Of a DNA stretch of 64,000 nucleotides, positions 38,090 to 47,854 are shown one piece after another. The notes beneath the pieces were generated by a model that was not told the origin of the DNA, did not search any database, and saw only the letters and a list, made by a program, of their open reading frames with translations. Numbering within the stretch: the stretch's first letter is position 1; the number at the start of each line of letters is the position of its first letter. Origin of the DNA: Acinetobacter lwoffii (lineage in GTDB: Bacteria > Pseudomonadota > Gammaproteobacteria > Pseudomonadales > Moraxellaceae); contig NZ_CP077369.1 in assembly GCF_019048525.1 (NCBI RefSeq), forward strand, positions 2,976,001-3,040,000, written 5' to 3'. Position numbers and translations under genes: made by a program.

Positions 38090-38979
38090 GTTTAAATACC
38101 AACAGCAATGCGCTGGCTGAAAAGTTGCAATCCCGTGATGCAACCCGTGAGCCAACTTGGGTACGTTATACGCTGCTCACTATTGCCTTAATCTTCTTTT
38201 TAAGCTGCCTGATTCTGCCCTTGATTCTGGTTTTTGTTGAAGCCTTTAAACAAGGGGTTGGCGTTTATACCCAAGCGCTGGTGCATCCGGATACTCTGTC
38301 GGCAGTAAAACTTACCTTGCTGACGGCTGCAATCGCAGTACCGCTCAACGTCGTATTTGGTGTTGCGGCAGCCTGGTCTGTAGCGAAGTTCAACTTTCCG
38401 GGGAAATCATTCCTGACCACCATTATTGATCTCCCTTTCTCGGTTTCACCTGTGATCGCGGGTATGATGCTGGTGCTGATTTTTGGTACCCAAGGCTGGA
38501 TGGGCTCCTGGCTGATGGATCATGATATCAAGATCCTTTATGCGGTGCCTGCGATTGTCCTGGCGACTATCTTCATTACGGTACCTTTTGTTGCACGTGA
38601 GCTGATTCCGTTAATGGAAGCACAAGGGACCGAAGAAGAAGAAGCTGCGATTGTACTCGGTGCATCTGGCTGGCAGACTTTCTGGAAAGTGACCCTGCCC
38701 AATATCAAATGGGGTCTGATCTACGGCGTGATTCTGTGTAATGCGCGGGCTATGGGTGAATTTGGTGCGGTGTCGGTGGTTTCCGGCCATATCCGTGGTG
38801 AAACCAACACCTTACCGCTACACGTCGAAATTCTTTATAACGAATATACCTTTAGTGCTGCGTTTGCCGTGTCTTCGCTTCTGGCTCTCCTCGCAATTGT
38901 AACCCTGATTTTAAAAACATGGGTGGAACTGCGCCAGGAAAAACAAGACAAACGTAATGAAGATTCAACAGTTTCTTAA
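38086..38979 (+). CDS. cysW: Sulfate/thiosulfate ABC transporter permease CysW
   Basis: 297 residues from the ATG at 38086, which overlaps the cysT stop (ATGA). Six membrane segments; the EAA loop is [24 protein letters not shown], and the [11 protein letters not shown] motif is typical. Forms the channel with CysT. Followed by cysA after 11 bp. Confidence 0.95.
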   Translation: MSLNTNSNALAEKLQSRDATREPTWVRYTLLTIALIFFLSCLILPLILVFVEAFKQGVGVYTQALVHPDTLSAVKLTLLTAAIAVPLNVVFGVAAAWSVAKFNFPGKSFLTTIIDLPFSVSPVIAGMMLVLIFGTQGWMGSWLMDHDIKILYAVPAIVLATIFITVPFVARELIPLMEAQGTEEEEAAIVLGASGWQTFWKVTLPNIKWGLIYGVILCNARAMGEFGAVSVVSGHIRGETNTLPLHVEILYNEYTFSAAFAVSSLLALLAIVTLILKTWVELRQEKQDKRNEDSTVS

Positions 38980-38990
38980 GGAATGCCCAC

Positions 38991-40052
38991 ATGAGTATTC
39001 AAGTACAAAATATTGAAAAACACTTTGGTGCATTCCATGCACTGAAAAATATCTCGCTGGATTTTCCAGATGGTCAACTGGTCGCACTTCTTGGCCCATC
39101 CGGCTGTGGCAAAACCACTTTGCTACGGATTATTGCCGGTCTGGAATCTGCGGATGGCGGCCAAGTGATTTTAGAAGGTCAGGATGCCACCAATGTGCAT
39201 GTGCGTGAGCGTGAAGTTGGCTTTGTATTCCAGCACTATGCCCTGTTCCGTCATATGACAGTATTTGACAATATCGCCTTTGGTCTGCGTGTTCGTCCGC
39301 GCAAAACTCGTCCATCGGAAGCGGAAATTAAAAAACGTGTGACACGTTTACTCGACTTGGTTCAGCTCGGTTTCCTGGCTGACCGATATCCAGCTCAACT
39401 TTCTGGTGGTCAGCGTCAACGTATTGCACTGGCACGTGCTTTGGCAGTTGAACCGCGTGTATTATTACTGGATGAACCTTTCGGCGCACTGGATGCCAAA
39501 GTCCGTAAGGAACTGCGTCGTTGGTTACGTACCCTGCATGACGAACTGCATATCACTTCGATCTTCGTGACTCATGATCAGGAAGAAGCGCTTGAAGTTG
39601 CGGATCAGATCGTAGTAATGAACAAAGGTAATGTAGAGCAGATCGGATCTCCACGTGAAGTCTATGAAACCCCGAAAACTCCATTTGTATTCGACTTTTT
39701 GGGTCAGGCGAACCGTTTTGAAGGTCAGAACCATGCAGGCATCATCCAGCTCGGCGAAGACCGCATTCAATTTGAGGGTGCAAAAAATGCCGCTCAAGGT
39801 GAAGTGATTTTATTCGCACGTCCAGATGAACTACGCATCCATGCACAGCCACACGACAATGCCATTCAGGCGACCTTCATTCGTGAATTATGGATCGCGG
39901 GTAAAGTAGTTGCTGAGCTAAATGACCGTCAAGGCAATCTGATTGAAATTTTACTGACGCCTGATGAAGCGAGAGCGCATCAATTCCGCCCAAATCAAAC
40001 TGTTTGGTTAAGTGCGGTGAATTTGCATTTATTTGAAAACCAGGTCGCTTAA
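38991..40052 (+). CDS. cysA: Sulfate/thiosulfate ABC transporter ATP-binding protein CysA
   Basis: 353 residues. Walker [10 protein letters not shown] from residue 35, signature LSGGQRQR, Walker [12 protein letters not shown], switch THDQEEA, then a C-terminal TOBE-type regulatory domain (~240-353). Energises sulfate import through CysT-CysW. A GC hairpin (40061-40084) separates it from the LysR gene. Confidence 0.96.
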   Translation: MSIQVQNIEKHFGAFHALKNISLDFPDGQLVALLGPSGCGKTTLLRIIAGLESADGGQVILEGQDATNVHVREREVGFVFQHYALFRHMTVFDNIAFGLRVRPRKTRPSEAEIKKRVTRLLDLVQLGFLADRYPAQLSGGQRQRIALARALAVEPRVLLLDEPFGALDAKVRKELRRWLRTLHDELHITSIFVTHDQEEALEVADQIVVMNKGNVEQIGSPREVYETPKTPFVFDFLGQANRFEGQNHAGIIQLGEDRIQFEGAKNAAQGEVILFARPDELRIHAQPHDNAIQATFIRELWIAGKVVAELNDRQGNLIEILLTPDEARAHQFRPNQTVWLSAVNLHLFENQVA

Positions 40053-40060
40053 GATCAAAA

Positions 40061-40084
40061 GATGGGGCTTTAAAATGCCCCATC
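40061..40084 (+). terminator. Hairpin after cysA
   Basis: An 8-bp perfect stem GATGGGGC / GCCCCATC with an 8-nt loop but no T-run, so it may only partly terminate and allow read-through into the regulator gene. Confidence 0.5.
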
Positions 40085-40105
40085 CTCTTCTAGGGTAAGA
40101 GAATT

Positions 40106-41029
40106 ATGAATTTCCAACAATTAAGAATTATACGAGAAACGGTTAGACAAAACTTTAATTTAACTGAAGCTTCTGCTGCGCTTTATACTTCACAGTCCGG
40201 GGTAAGTAAGCATATTAAAGATCTGGAAGATGAACTGGGGGTGCAGTTATTTATCCGTAAAGGTAAACGTCTACTGGGCTTAACCGAACCAGGTCAGGCA
40301 CTTTTAGGCATTGTGGAACGCATGCTGGTCGATGCCGACAATATCAAACGTCTGGCCGATGATTTCAATAAAGTCGATGAAGGCACATTGACGATTGCCA
40401 CGACGCATACCCAGGCGCGTTATGTGTTGCCACCAATTGTCAGCCAATTCAAAAAAGAATTCCCTAAAGTACATTTGATTTTGCAACAGGCCAGCCCGGT
40501 TGAAATCACGGAAATGCTACTGCAAGGTCAAGCGGATATCGGTATTGCGACCGAAGCACTCACCACTGAAGATAATCTGGCCAGCGTGCCTTACTATAAC
40601 TGGCAACACAGTATTATTACCCCGCAGAATCATCCACTGGCAAGCAAAGAACACGTGCTCATCGAAGATCTGGCGCACTACCCGATTATTACTTATCATG
40701 GTGGTTTTACCGGTCGCTCCAAGATTGATACCGCCTTTGAAGAAGCCGGTTTTGATGTAGATATTGTGATGTCCGCGCTTGATGCCGATGTCATCAAGAC
40801 CTATGTAGAAATGAATATGGGCATCGGCATTGTCAACGATGTGGCCTATGACCCGGAGCGTGATTACCGTTTAAAGCAGATTGAAACCGATATTTTCGGC
40901 GTAAATACCACCTGGATTGCAGTGCGTAAAGGTCATTTATTACGCGGTTATGGCTACGAGTTTATTTCCCTCTGCTCACCAGACGCAGATATTAAGGCAT
41001 TGAAAAAAGTCGCCTATCCAGACGAATAA
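40106..41029 (+). CDS. cysB: LysR-family regulator, CysB/Cbl type
   Basis: 307 residues: N-terminal winged helix (NLTEASAALYTSQSGVSKHIKDLEDELG) and the CysB-type effector domain with TTHTQARYVLPP and TYHGGFTGRSKID, the latter contributing Thr/Ser residues to the inducer pocket. CysB-type proteins activate sulfur-assimilation genes in response to O- or N-acetylserine. Directly after cysA, so it probably controls the sbp and cys genes here. CysB versus its paralogue Cbl cannot be separated with certainty. Confidence 0.88.
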   Translation: MNFQQLRIIRETVRQNFNLTEASAALYTSQSGVSKHIKDLEDELGVQLFIRKGKRLLGLTEPGQALLGIVERMLVDADNIKRLADDFNKVDEGTLTIATTHTQARYVLPPIVSQFKKEFPKVHLILQQASPVEITEMLLQGQADIGIATEALTTEDNLASVPYYNWQHSIITPQNHPLASKEHVLIEDLAHYPIITYHGGFTGRSKIDTAFEEAGFDVDIVMSALDADVIKTYVEMNMGIGIVNDVAYDPERDYRLKQIETDIFGVNTTWIAVRKGHLLRGYGYEFISLCSPDADIKALKKVAYPDE

Positions 41030-41054
41030 AGTGCACTATTTTAAGTTTTTAATC

Positions 41055-41080
41055 AAAGAGGCTACATGGCCTCTTTTTTA
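41055..41080 (+). terminator. Terminator after cysB-like gene
   Basis: AGAGGC / GCCTCT stem with a 6-nt loop and a long T-run. Confidence 0.88.
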
Positions 41081-41146
41081 TTTTTTGAGTAGATAAAGAA
41101 TATAAATATCAAGCATAATCACGTACATAATAAGTTGAATTATACC

Positions 41147-42352
41147 ATGATGATCAATCATAAATTTGCTCTTTTCTCCATGGGCTTGTTTTTCTCCGGG
41201 TCAGGTTATGCAGCAGCGTTTGAACAATCTAACCAAAGCATTCAATCGTTTTTTGAAAAAAATCATTATGCTGAAGTTTCATTGGCCTGGGTTCGCCCTG
41301 ATATCAGCGGTCAGGTACAACATACCGAAGAGCTGCAACAATTAGGCATCACCGATTTTTCTACAGGAAATCTTACCCATAACCAATGGGTTTCCAATGC
41401 CGCATTAAAATTCCAGTTGAATCCTCAAGTGTCGTGGGGACTGATTTACGATCAGCCTTATTCTATAGATATCGCTTATCATTATGATCCTGTTTTTGCA
41501 GGTGCAGCGCTTCCAATTGAGGCTGCTACTATTCAGTTTGAGAGCCATAATTTGACCTCATTAATTGGCTTTCAACCAAACGATAACTGGAATTTTTATA
41601 CAGGGCTAAGTTATCAAAGCTTAGAGGGAAATTTATATTTATCCGGGCAGACATTTTATATATTCAATGGTTATCGAGCCACATTTGAACGAGATCCCGC
41701 TTGGGGCTGGCTTGCAGGAATCAGTTATCAGATTCCTGAATATTTTTTTAGAACCGCACTGACCTATCGTTCTGCAATTACTCATCACAATAAAACCACT
41801 GAATCCATTATTGTAGGTACAAATCCAGCACCTTATACAGAAATTCAAACTCCACAGTCTGTGAACTTGGATTTTCAGACAGCTTTAACTGATCAAAATG
41901 CGCTCTATGGCACGCTGCGTTGGTCAAACTGGCAAAATTTCGTGATCCAGCCGCCTAAATTTGGCGCTGTAATTGACTATGCGGCCTTACAGTTCCCTGA
42001 AGTAAAATCTTTTAGAATGATTGATTATCGTAAGGATCAATGGTCTGGAAAAATCGGACTTGCCCATCAATGGCCATCTTTTGGCATAAATTCTATCGAG
42101 CTTATATGGGATTCTGGTACAGGAAATCCGGCTTCAACCTTGAATCCGAGTGATGGCTATTGGGGTATCGGACTAGGTCATCTTTATAAGATTCAAGAAA
42201 CCTGGGATATTGCTACTGGACTATATTATTTAAAGTTTCAAAAACCTGAAATTTCCTCATCCGAACCTATTACGCCACAGATTGCAGGTTTATCCGCAGT
42301 TTCCGATAACAGTGCCTGGATCCTAGGTTTGAAAATGGGTTATCACTTTTAA
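41147..42352 (+). CDS. FadL/OMPP1-family outer-membrane protein
   Basis: About 401 residues from the ATG at 41147 (a second ATG follows at once; no clear Shine-Dalgarno). Signal peptide with cleavage after GYAA, then alternating beta-strand sequence to a C-terminal aromatic YHF, as expected for a barrel. An early plug-like segment (SFFEKNHYAEVSLAWVRP), strand spacing and length fit FadL, which takes up long-chain fatty acids or hydrophobic compounds. It lacks the usual NPA motif after the signal, so it is a divergent member. Confidence 0.8.
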   Translation: MMINHKFALFSMGLFFSGSGYAAAFEQSNQSIQSFFEKNHYAEVSLAWVRPDISGQVQHTEELQQLGITDFSTGNLTHNQWVSNAALKFQLNPQVSWGLIYDQPYSIDIAYHYDPVFAGAALPIEAATIQFESHNLTSLIGFQPNDNWNFYTGLSYQSLEGNLYLSGQTFYIFNGYRATFERDPAWGWLAGISYQIPEYFFRTALTYRSAITHHNKTTESIIVGTNPAPYTEIQTPQSVNLDFQTALTDQNALYGTLRWSNWQNFVIQPPKFGAVIDYAALQFPEVKSFRMIDYRKDQWSGKIGLAHQWPSFGINSIELIWDSGTGNPASTLNPSDGYWGIGLGHLYKIQETWDIATGLYYLKFQKPEISSSEPITPQIAGLSAVSDNSAWILGLKMGYHF

Positions 42353-42367
42353 AATTATTCTAAAAAA

Positions 42368-42395
42368 CAAAAAACGAGCCGAAGCCCGTTTTTTA
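42368..42395. terminator. Bidirectional terminator between convergent genes
   Basis: ACGAGC / GCCCGT arms with one wobble and a tetraloop, A-run on the left and T-run on the right. Confidence 0.8.
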
Positions 42396-42407
42396 TAAGA
42401 CTGAAAC

Positions 42408-43136
42408 TTAGAAGCGGAAACTTACACCAAGTTTAGCCACTGGTAGCCATTCGTACTCATTGTCGTTACGAATTTCGCGTTCCTCACGTTCAACTTCTGA
42501 AAGAAAATCCTTACCAGGTTCAGTAGTTACAGCAGTTCCAGAAGCGGTTAAATTAACGGTTGGATTACCATTATAGTAGGCACCAATTTCACCAAACACA
42601 CCCCAGCGATTAGTAATTGCTGGAGAGAAACCGATTCCTACATAAGGAGCAATATTATTTTTATACGATAATTGTCCATTAATACGTGCACCACCAGTAC
42701 CTGCAACGAAATCGGTACCATTCACAGTAAATCCTTCGCTACCACCGATACGACGGTCGATATCATAATCATTATCTACATAAGCTACACCTGCAGCCAT
42801 ATAGAACCAGTTCGCCCAAGGACGGATTTCAGCATTTAGATAAGTTAGGTTGTTGTCCATATCCAGGTCATATTCAGAACCATTGATTGATAAATCATCC
42901 GACCAGGAAATATCACCGCCGTTATAACCTAAAGTGACACCTACATATGGGTTAGCACTCCAGGAAATTGCCCCACCATAACCGGTAGTACCGACTTCAG
43001 CACGAACAGCTGCGGGTTTAAAGAAAGAAAAAGATGCCACACCTTCATCTGTTACGATTGTTTCATCAGCAGCCATGACAGATCCAGCTGTGGCAGCTAG
43101 AACGGATACTGCTAAAAGTTGATATAAAGCTTTCAT
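42408..43136 (-). CDS. Outer-membrane beta-barrel protein
   Basis: 242 residues from the ATG at 43136, which has a GAGGAGAG Shine-Dalgarno; the longer frame to 43193 is not needed. Signal peptide cleaved after VMA, then many short amphipathic strands (GYGGAISWSANPYVGVTLGY, YLNAEIRPWANWFYMAAGVAY) and a C-terminal Phe, typical of an 8-strand or somewhat larger barrel. A charged REEREIRND loop precedes the last strand. No family is firmly recognised and its role is unknown. Confidence 0.8.
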   Translation of the reverse strand: MKALYQLLAVSVLAATAGSVMAADETIVTDEGVASFSFFKPAAVRAEVGTTGYGGAISWSANPYVGVTLGYNGGDISWSDDLSINGSEYDLDMDNNLTYLNAEIRPWANWFYMAAGVAYVDNDYDIDRRIGGSEGFTVNGTDFVAGTGGARINGQLSYKNNIAPYVGIGFSPAITNRWGVFGEIGAYYNGNPTVNLTASGTAVTTEPGKDFLSEVEREEREIRNDNEYEWLPVAKLGVSFRF

Positions 43137-43456
43137 TATTTCTCTCCTCAAAAGAACTTTTTTTTCATCATTAGTTATTCGTGATGAGCTCAATATAAAG
43201 GACTTAAAAAATATTTTTTATTCACATTTTGCTCATCTTTTGTTATTTTTTGATACAAATTAATTTTTCTTGTTGAGAACCAAGCCTTTTCTAACACTTT
43301 TCCTACATTTCAACATAATGAAAAAGTACACTTATTACTTTAATAATTTCACGCTTTCTACACTTCTGGCTATTTTTCATCTATTTTTAGTGCTTTCAAC
43401 TATTTTTCCTGCAATATAGTGTAAAATCTAGAAAATTTTTTTCTGGAAGGAAGATC

Positions 43457-44278
43457 ATGTCGCAGCTTTCAACAATCATTGAACAAGCGTTTGAAGACCG
43501 TGCGAATTTTACAGCTGCAGATTGCTCTGCTGAAATTCGTCAAGCAGTAGAGGAAGTAATTGCTGGTCTAGACAATGGTACTTTACGTGTTGCTGAAAAA
43601 ATCGATGGTGAATGGGTTGTTCATCAATGGATTAAAAAAGCGGTATTGTTATCATTTAAATTAAACGACAACAAACCAATGGAAGCTTGTGATCTTCGTT
43701 TCTATGACAAAGTAGAGACTAAATTCTCAGGTTGGACTGAAGAACAATTCAAGGCTGCTGGCGTACGTGTTGTACCGCCTGCTGTTGCACGTAAAGGTTC
43801 TTTCCAGGCTAAAGGCGTGATCTTGATGCCTTCTTATGTCAACATTGGTGCTTATGTAGATGAAGGCACGATGGTTGATACCTGGGCAACTGTAGGTTCA
43901 TGTGCACAAATCGGTAAAAATGTTCACTTGTCAGGTGGTGTAGGTATTGGTGGTGTGCTTGAACCGCTTCAAGCGAATCCAACCATTATTGAAGATAACT
44001 GCTTTATCGGTGCACGTTCTGAAATTGTGGAAGGCGTAATCGTTGAAGAAGGTTCTGTGATTTCAATGGGCGTATTCATTGGTCAATCGACCAAGATTTA
44101 TGACCGTGCCACTGGCGAAATTCATTATGGTCGCGTACCAGCAGGTTCTGTCGTTGTTGCAGGTAGCCTTCCATCTAAATGCGGTACTTATAGCTTGTAT
44201 GCTGCCATTATCGTGAAAAAAGTTGATGCACAAACTCGTTCTAAAACAAGCCTGAACGATCTATTACGCGAAGACTAA
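43457..44278 (+). CDS. dapD: 2,3,4,5-tetrahydropyridine-2,6-dicarboxylate N-succinyltransferase
   Basis: Succinylates tetrahydrodipicolinate in lysine and diaminopimelate synthesis. 273 residues. Left-handed beta-helix with hexapeptide repeats in the second half ([28 protein letters not shown] and on), and the [12 protein letters not shown] and GSLPSKCG motifs of DapD. GGAAGGAAG precedes the start. Single gene followed by a run of hairpins. Confidence 0.97.
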   Translation: MSQLSTIIEQAFEDRANFTAADCSAEIRQAVEEVIAGLDNGTLRVAEKIDGEWVVHQWIKKAVLLSFKLNDNKPMEACDLRFYDKVETKFSGWTEEQFKAAGVRVVPPAVARKGSFQAKGVILMPSYVNIGAYVDEGTMVDTWATVGSCAQIGKNVHLSGGVGIGGVLEPLQANPTIIEDNCFIGARSEIVEGVIVEEGSVISMGVFIGQSTKIYDRATGEIHYGRVPAGSVVVAGSLPSKCGTYSLYAAIIVKKVDAQTRSKTSLNDLLRED

Positions 44279-44291
44279 GATGTCTTAACTT

Positions 44292-44373
44292 AGAGGACAC
44301 ATTCGTGTTCCTTGGAGCTTCAATCGCTCCTCGTCTCTACGATTAGTAATAATCGTAGGGATTTTTATTTTTA
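44292..44373 (+). terminator. Three tandem hairpins between dapD and queE, the last a terminator
   Basis: Hairpin 1 at 44294-44312 (AGGACAC against GTGTTCCT, one bulge), hairpin 2 at 44314-44330 (GGAGC / GCTCC), hairpin 3 at 44337-44358 (CTACGATT / AATCGTAG) followed by a T-rich tract. Hairpin 3 is a good terminator for dapD; the first two are unexplained. Confidence 0.65.
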
Positions 44374-44409
44374 TACCCGGTTATTTATTTTTCATTGGTT
44401 AGTTTTGTT

Positions 44410-45120
44410 ATGAATACGCTTCGATCTTCCGCAATTCCTGTCTCTGATCCGTCTGCGGGTTTACGCATTACGGAGATTTTCTATTCATTGCAAGGTGAAG
44501 CCAATGCTGCAGGACTGCCAACAGTATTTATCCGTTTAACCGGTTGCCCATTGCGTTGTAGCTATTGTGATACCACCTATTCCTTTGAAGGCGGTGAGCG
44601 TCAGTCTCTGGACGATATTATCCAGACCACGCTTGATTTTAAAACCCCTTATGTCTGTGTGACCGGCGGTGAACCACTGGCGCAGCCCAATGCCCTGCCC
44701 CTGATGCAGCGACTCGCGGATTTAGGATGTGAAGTTTCACTTGAAACCAGTGGCGCTTTAGATGTGTCCAAAGTGGATCCGCGTATTTCCAAAGTTTTAG
44801 ATTTAAAAACACCAACTTCAGGTGAAGTTGCACGGAATTTGCTTTCTAATCTCGATCATTTAACTGCACATGATCAAATCAAGTTTGTGATATGCAATCG
44901 TGAAGATTATGAATGGTCAAAACAGCAGCTTGAACAGTACCAACTTCAAGACAAAGTGAGTACAGTTTGGTTTTCGCCTGCATTTGCGGTCGAAAAAGGT
45001 GCGGTTTGTTTACCTCCACTGGCACGTGATTTGGCTCAGTGGATTTTAGAAGACCATCTCCCTGTTCGTTTCCAGTTACAACTGCACAAGTTGTTATGGA
45101 ATGATGAAACTGGTCGTTAA
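44410..45120 (+). CDS. queE: 7-carboxy-7-deazaguanine synthase
   Basis: Radical SAM enzyme that makes 7-carboxy-7-deazaguanine from 6-carboxytetrahydropterin. 236 residues from the ATG at 44410. The cluster-binding C46xxxC50xxC53 motif, a GGEPL SAM motif and a SLETSG motif are clear. The start is near a TTTTG-rich stretch with no strong Shine-Dalgarno. It lies 34 bp before queC, so the two consecutive preQ0 enzymes are probably co-expressed. Confidence 0.95.
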   Translation: MNTLRSSAIPVSDPSAGLRITEIFYSLQGEANAAGLPTVFIRLTGCPLRCSYCDTTYSFEGGERQSLDDIIQTTLDFKTPYVCVTGGEPLAQPNALPLMQRLADLGCEVSLETSGALDVSKVDPRISKVLDLKTPTSGEVARNLLSNLDHLTAHDQIKFVICNREDYEWSKQQLEQYQLQDKVSTVWFSPAFAVEKGAVCLPPLARDLAQWILEDHLPVRFQLQLHKLLWNDETGR

Positions 45121-45154
45121 TTTTTTGTAAAGTATTTTTTTGGAGAATCAGCTT

Positions 45155-45823
45155 ATGCGCCCTCGTGCCATTGTACTGTTATCTGGCGGATTAGACTCAA
45201 CAACATGTCTGGCTTGGGCGCAGGCACGCTATGAATGTATCGCACTCAGTTTTCGATATGGTCAGCGTTCAACCACCGAGCTGGATGCAGCAAAGGCTTT
45301 AACGCAACGTGCGGGTGTGGAACATCGAGTGATCAATATTGATCTGGGTAATCTGGGTGGCTCAGCCCTTACCGATCATAGCATTGACGTGCCGGATCAT
45401 GAACAGTCAGGTATCCCGATTACCTATGTTCCGGCACGTAATACAATCTTCTTGTCTTACGCTCTGGCCGCGGCAGAAGTATTCGAAGCTGAAGCGATTG
45501 TGATCGGAATTAATGCGGTTGATTACTCCGGTTATCCGGATTGCCGTCCGGAATTTATTGACGCATTTGCCAACATGGCACGCCTTGCGACCAAGGTTGG
45601 CGTAGAGGGTCAGGCGCTCAAATTTGAAACACCTTTGTTACATTTATCCAAAGCAAATATCATTCGCTTAGGTATTGAACATGGCGTAGACTACAGTCAA
45701 ACGGTGTCATGCTATCAAGCAGATGACCAAGGACGTGCCTGTGGCAAATGCGACAGTTGTCGTTTACGTAAACAGGGTTTTGCGGACGCAGGTGTTGAAG
45801 ACCCGACACGTTATATACCGTAA
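45155..45823 (+). CDS. queC: 7-cyano-7-deazaguanine (preQ0) synthase
   Basis: ATP-dependent conversion of 7-carboxy-7-deazaguanine to preQ0. 222 residues from the ATG at 45155 (GGAGAA at the right distance; the earlier TTG would include that site). PP-loop SGGLDS at 10-15, and a zinc site made by a Cys in VSCYQ plus CGKCDSC near the C-terminus. Works after QueE and before QueF (7404-8219). Confidence 0.95.
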   Translation: MRPRAIVLLSGGLDSTTCLAWAQARYECIALSFRYGQRSTTELDAAKALTQRAGVEHRVINIDLGNLGGSALTDHSIDVPDHEQSGIPITYVPARNTIFLSYALAAAEVFEAEAIVIGINAVDYSGYPDCRPEFIDAFANMARLATKVGVEGQALKFETPLLHLSKANIIRLGIEHGVDYSQTVSCYQADDQGRACGKCDSCRLRKQGFADAGVEDPTRYIP

Positions 45824-45839
45824 TAACAAGGTAGAGTTT

Positions 45840-46253
45840 ATGAAGAATTTAAAATCAAGCATCGTGCTTTCAGCAATTGTTTCAGCTGCTGCTATGTTCG
45901 CAACTACGGCTCAAGCGGCTGATGACAAATTACAACAAGCTTATAAAAGCACCAATGTAAAATCTGCATTGATCAATGTTTGTAAAAATGAAACTGGCAA
46001 AAGTAAAAAATTGACGGCTGCTGAAGTCAGCAAATATTGTGGTTGTGCTATTGAAGCAGATGGAAAATTAACCAATGCACAAAAATGGGAAATTCAAAGC
46101 ACCATTAACCAGAAGAAAAGCCCAGGCACTTTAGCTTTTGTACAGAAGCAGAATAAAGATCTTCAAGCATGCTTTGGTCCACAGTTAACAGGCAAACTGA
46201 AAACTTTGACTGAAGAAGCAATGAAATCAGCCCAAGCGGCACCAAAGAAATAA
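45840..46253 (+). CDS. Secreted hypothetical protein, 137 aa
   Basis: The start at 45840 has AAGGTAGAG before it and begins with a clear signal peptide ending in AQA (~1-26). The mature part is Lys-rich and helical, with four Cys (VC...YCGC...C) that could form disulfides in the periplasm. Directly after queC (16 bp) and closed by its own terminator. Not recognised as a known family; unrelated in type to queuosine genes. Confidence 0.75.
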   Translation: MKNLKSSIVLSAIVSAAAMFATTAQAADDKLQQAYKSTNVKSALINVCKNETGKSKKLTAAEVSKYCGCAIEADGKLTNAQKWEIQSTINQKKSPGTLAFVQKQNKDLQACFGPQLTGKLKTLTEEAMKSAQAAPKK

Positions 46254-46272
46254 GATCTGATTATTCTTTGAT

Positions 46273-46307
46273 AAAATAAGCCACTATAATGTGGCTTATT
46301 TTTTTTG
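46273..46307 (+). terminator. Intrinsic terminator
   Basis: A 10-bp perfect stem AATAAGCCAC / GTGGCTTATT with a TATAAT loop and eight T. The loop resembles a -10 box by chance. Confidence 0.92.
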
Positions 46308-46335
46308 AAAAAATTTAGAGAAAACAGGAGTTTTT

Positions 46336-46794
46336 ATGTCTGAAATGAGTTTGCTTGACCAGAATTTTCCTGCGACGACAGGCGAAATCAATTTAACCCA
46401 GTTGAATACAGAATGGCTGGTGATTTATTTTTATCCTAAAGATTCTACGCCAGGCTGCACAACTCAGGCAGTAGGATTTTCCTGTTTAAAAGATCAGTTC
46501 GATGCTTTAAATACCACAATTCTTGGCGTATCCCGTGATTCGGTAAAAGCTCATCAGAACTTTACTGAAAAGCAGAACCTGAGTATTAACCTGATCAGCG
46601 ATAAAGAAGAAGTGTTGTGCAATCACTTTGATGTGATTAAAGAAAAGAACATGTATGGCAAACAAGTAATGGGCATTGAGCGTTCAACTTTTATTTTCCA
46701 TAATAGCCAACTGGTCAAAGAATACCGTAAGGTCAAAGCAGCAGGTCATGCAGAACAAGTTCTGGAAGATTTAAAAGCTTTGCAAGCTGCTTAA
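46336..46794 (+). CDS. bcp: Thiol peroxidase of the BCP/PrxQ family
   Basis: Reduces hydroperoxides with thiols. 152 residues, thioredoxin fold. The peroxidatic Cys is C41 in the DSTPGCTTQA motif, the family hallmark; a second Cys at C50 is a candidate resolving residue, although it is nine rather than five positions away. AGGAG precedes the start. Single gene with its own terminator. Confidence 0.93.
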   Translation: MSEMSLLDQNFPATTGEINLTQLNTEWLVIYFYPKDSTPGCTTQAVGFSCLKDQFDALNTTILGVSRDSVKAHQNFTEKQNLSINLISDKEEVLCNHFDVIKEKNMYGKQVMGIERSTFIFHNSQLVKEYRKVKAAGHAEQVLEDLKALQAA

Positions 46795-46815
46795 TTGCAT
46801 GCTTATCGTATAGAC

Positions 46816-46843
46816 AAAAGCTCGAAATATTCGAGCTTTTTTT
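46816..46843 (+). terminator. Intrinsic terminator
   Basis: AAAGCTCGA / TCGAGCTTT stem with a short AT loop and T-run after bcp; an A-run on the left allows it to work for the leftward yceI transcript as well. Confidence 0.88.
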
Positions 46844-46881
46844 ACAATAACGTTCATATCATCAAGTATTTTATATCTACC

Positions 46882-47445
46882 CTAGTTCATTTCACACTGG
46901 CCTGATAGATGAAGATTAACTTTATCCCCTACCCCGGCAATTCCTTTTTTCATACCAAAATCCCTACGGTTAATCACGGCAGATGCCTGAACATCAAGCA
47001 GGTTGGCATTTGACATACTGGGTTTAAACGTGGTTTCAAAAATCACAGGTTTGGTCACACCACGCAGGGTTAAATGACCTAAAACATTGTATTTACCATT
47101 ACCCAAGTCTTTAAACTGGATACTTTTAAAAATTACAGTCTTATATTTTTCTACATAAAACAGGTCTTCGCCCAAAATCATATGTTTAAATAGCGGCTTA
47201 CTAAAGCTTAAACTTTCTACATCCATGACCAGATGGGTTGAGGCATTTTGCGGTGCTTTAGCATCAAACTGCATCGTGGATTGAACCTGATTGAACTTGG
47301 CTTTAACCACAGTAAGACCCATCGACTTAATCTCAAAACCGACATCACTTTTGGGAGTTAAGGTCCATGATCTTGCAAAAGACTGACTGGTCAAAGCTAA
47401 ACAGATCGCCAAGCTAAGGAGCCCAGTTTTTATTGTTGTTTTCAA
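46882..47445 (-). CDS. YceI-family periplasmic protein
   Basis: About 187 residues. A TTG at 47445 is chosen as start: AAGGTGG lies eight bases upstream, and the protein then opens directly with a normal signal peptide (MKTTIKTGLLSLA to SFA). The GTG at 47493 would add 16 residues in front of the signal. The lipocalin-like YceI domain follows, with SDVGFEIKSMG, GHLTLRGVTKPV and INRRDFGM; relatives bind isoprenoid-type lipids. Its function here is unknown. Confidence 0.85.
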   Translation of the reverse strand: MKTTIKTGLLSLAICLALTSQSFARSWTLTPKSDVGFEIKSMGLTVVKAKFNQVQSTMQFDAKAPQNASTHLVMDVESLSFSKPLFKHMILGEDLFYVEKYKTVIFKSIQFKDLGNGKYNVLGHLTLRGVTKPVIFETTFKPSMSNANLLDVQASAVINRRDFGMKKGIAGVGDKVNLHLSGQCEMN

Positions 47446-47854
47446 TTTTAAATCCACCTTGTTTAATTTCTTATTGATCGGATTTAAGTACACGGCTTAA
47501 TCTGAAACTAAATTTTCTTGTTTTTTGAGCGAACAGGTTTTCGTTATTTTTATACCAGTTTATTGAAGTTTTTGTAAAATCATTCATGACTAACGGACAA
47601 AATACTTGAGCTGATTTTTTTCTGATAAGTGGCCCTGCTAGGCGAGCAGGAAACTGGTTTCATCTTATAAAATTCTGATTTTATAAATTTTTTATATAAG
47701 ACAGATCGTTTATTTTAAGTTCAATTTATATTGAAATATCTATGTGCTTGCAGTACTGAAAAGAGTTGTTTTCTGCGCTGCCTATTCTCCATCACTATCT
47801 AAAATGACACGCTTAGATAACTCTTAACCGATCTATCGGCTTTCGTAGCCTGAA
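47446..47854. other. Intergenic region downstream of argO
   Basis: About 400 AT-rich bases. One 6-bp hairpin CCTGCT / AGCAGG (47634-47650) stands out by its GC content but has no T-run. The yceI promoter should lie at the left end. No reading frame looks real. Confidence 0.4.

Noticed and set aside
45723..45839. Upstream extension of the secreted 137-residue protein into queC
   Set aside because: It is out of frame within queC, and the signal peptide and ribosome site point to 45840.
46285..46290. TATAAT sequence between genes
   Set aside because: It is the loop of a perfect terminator hairpin and lacks a -35 partner.
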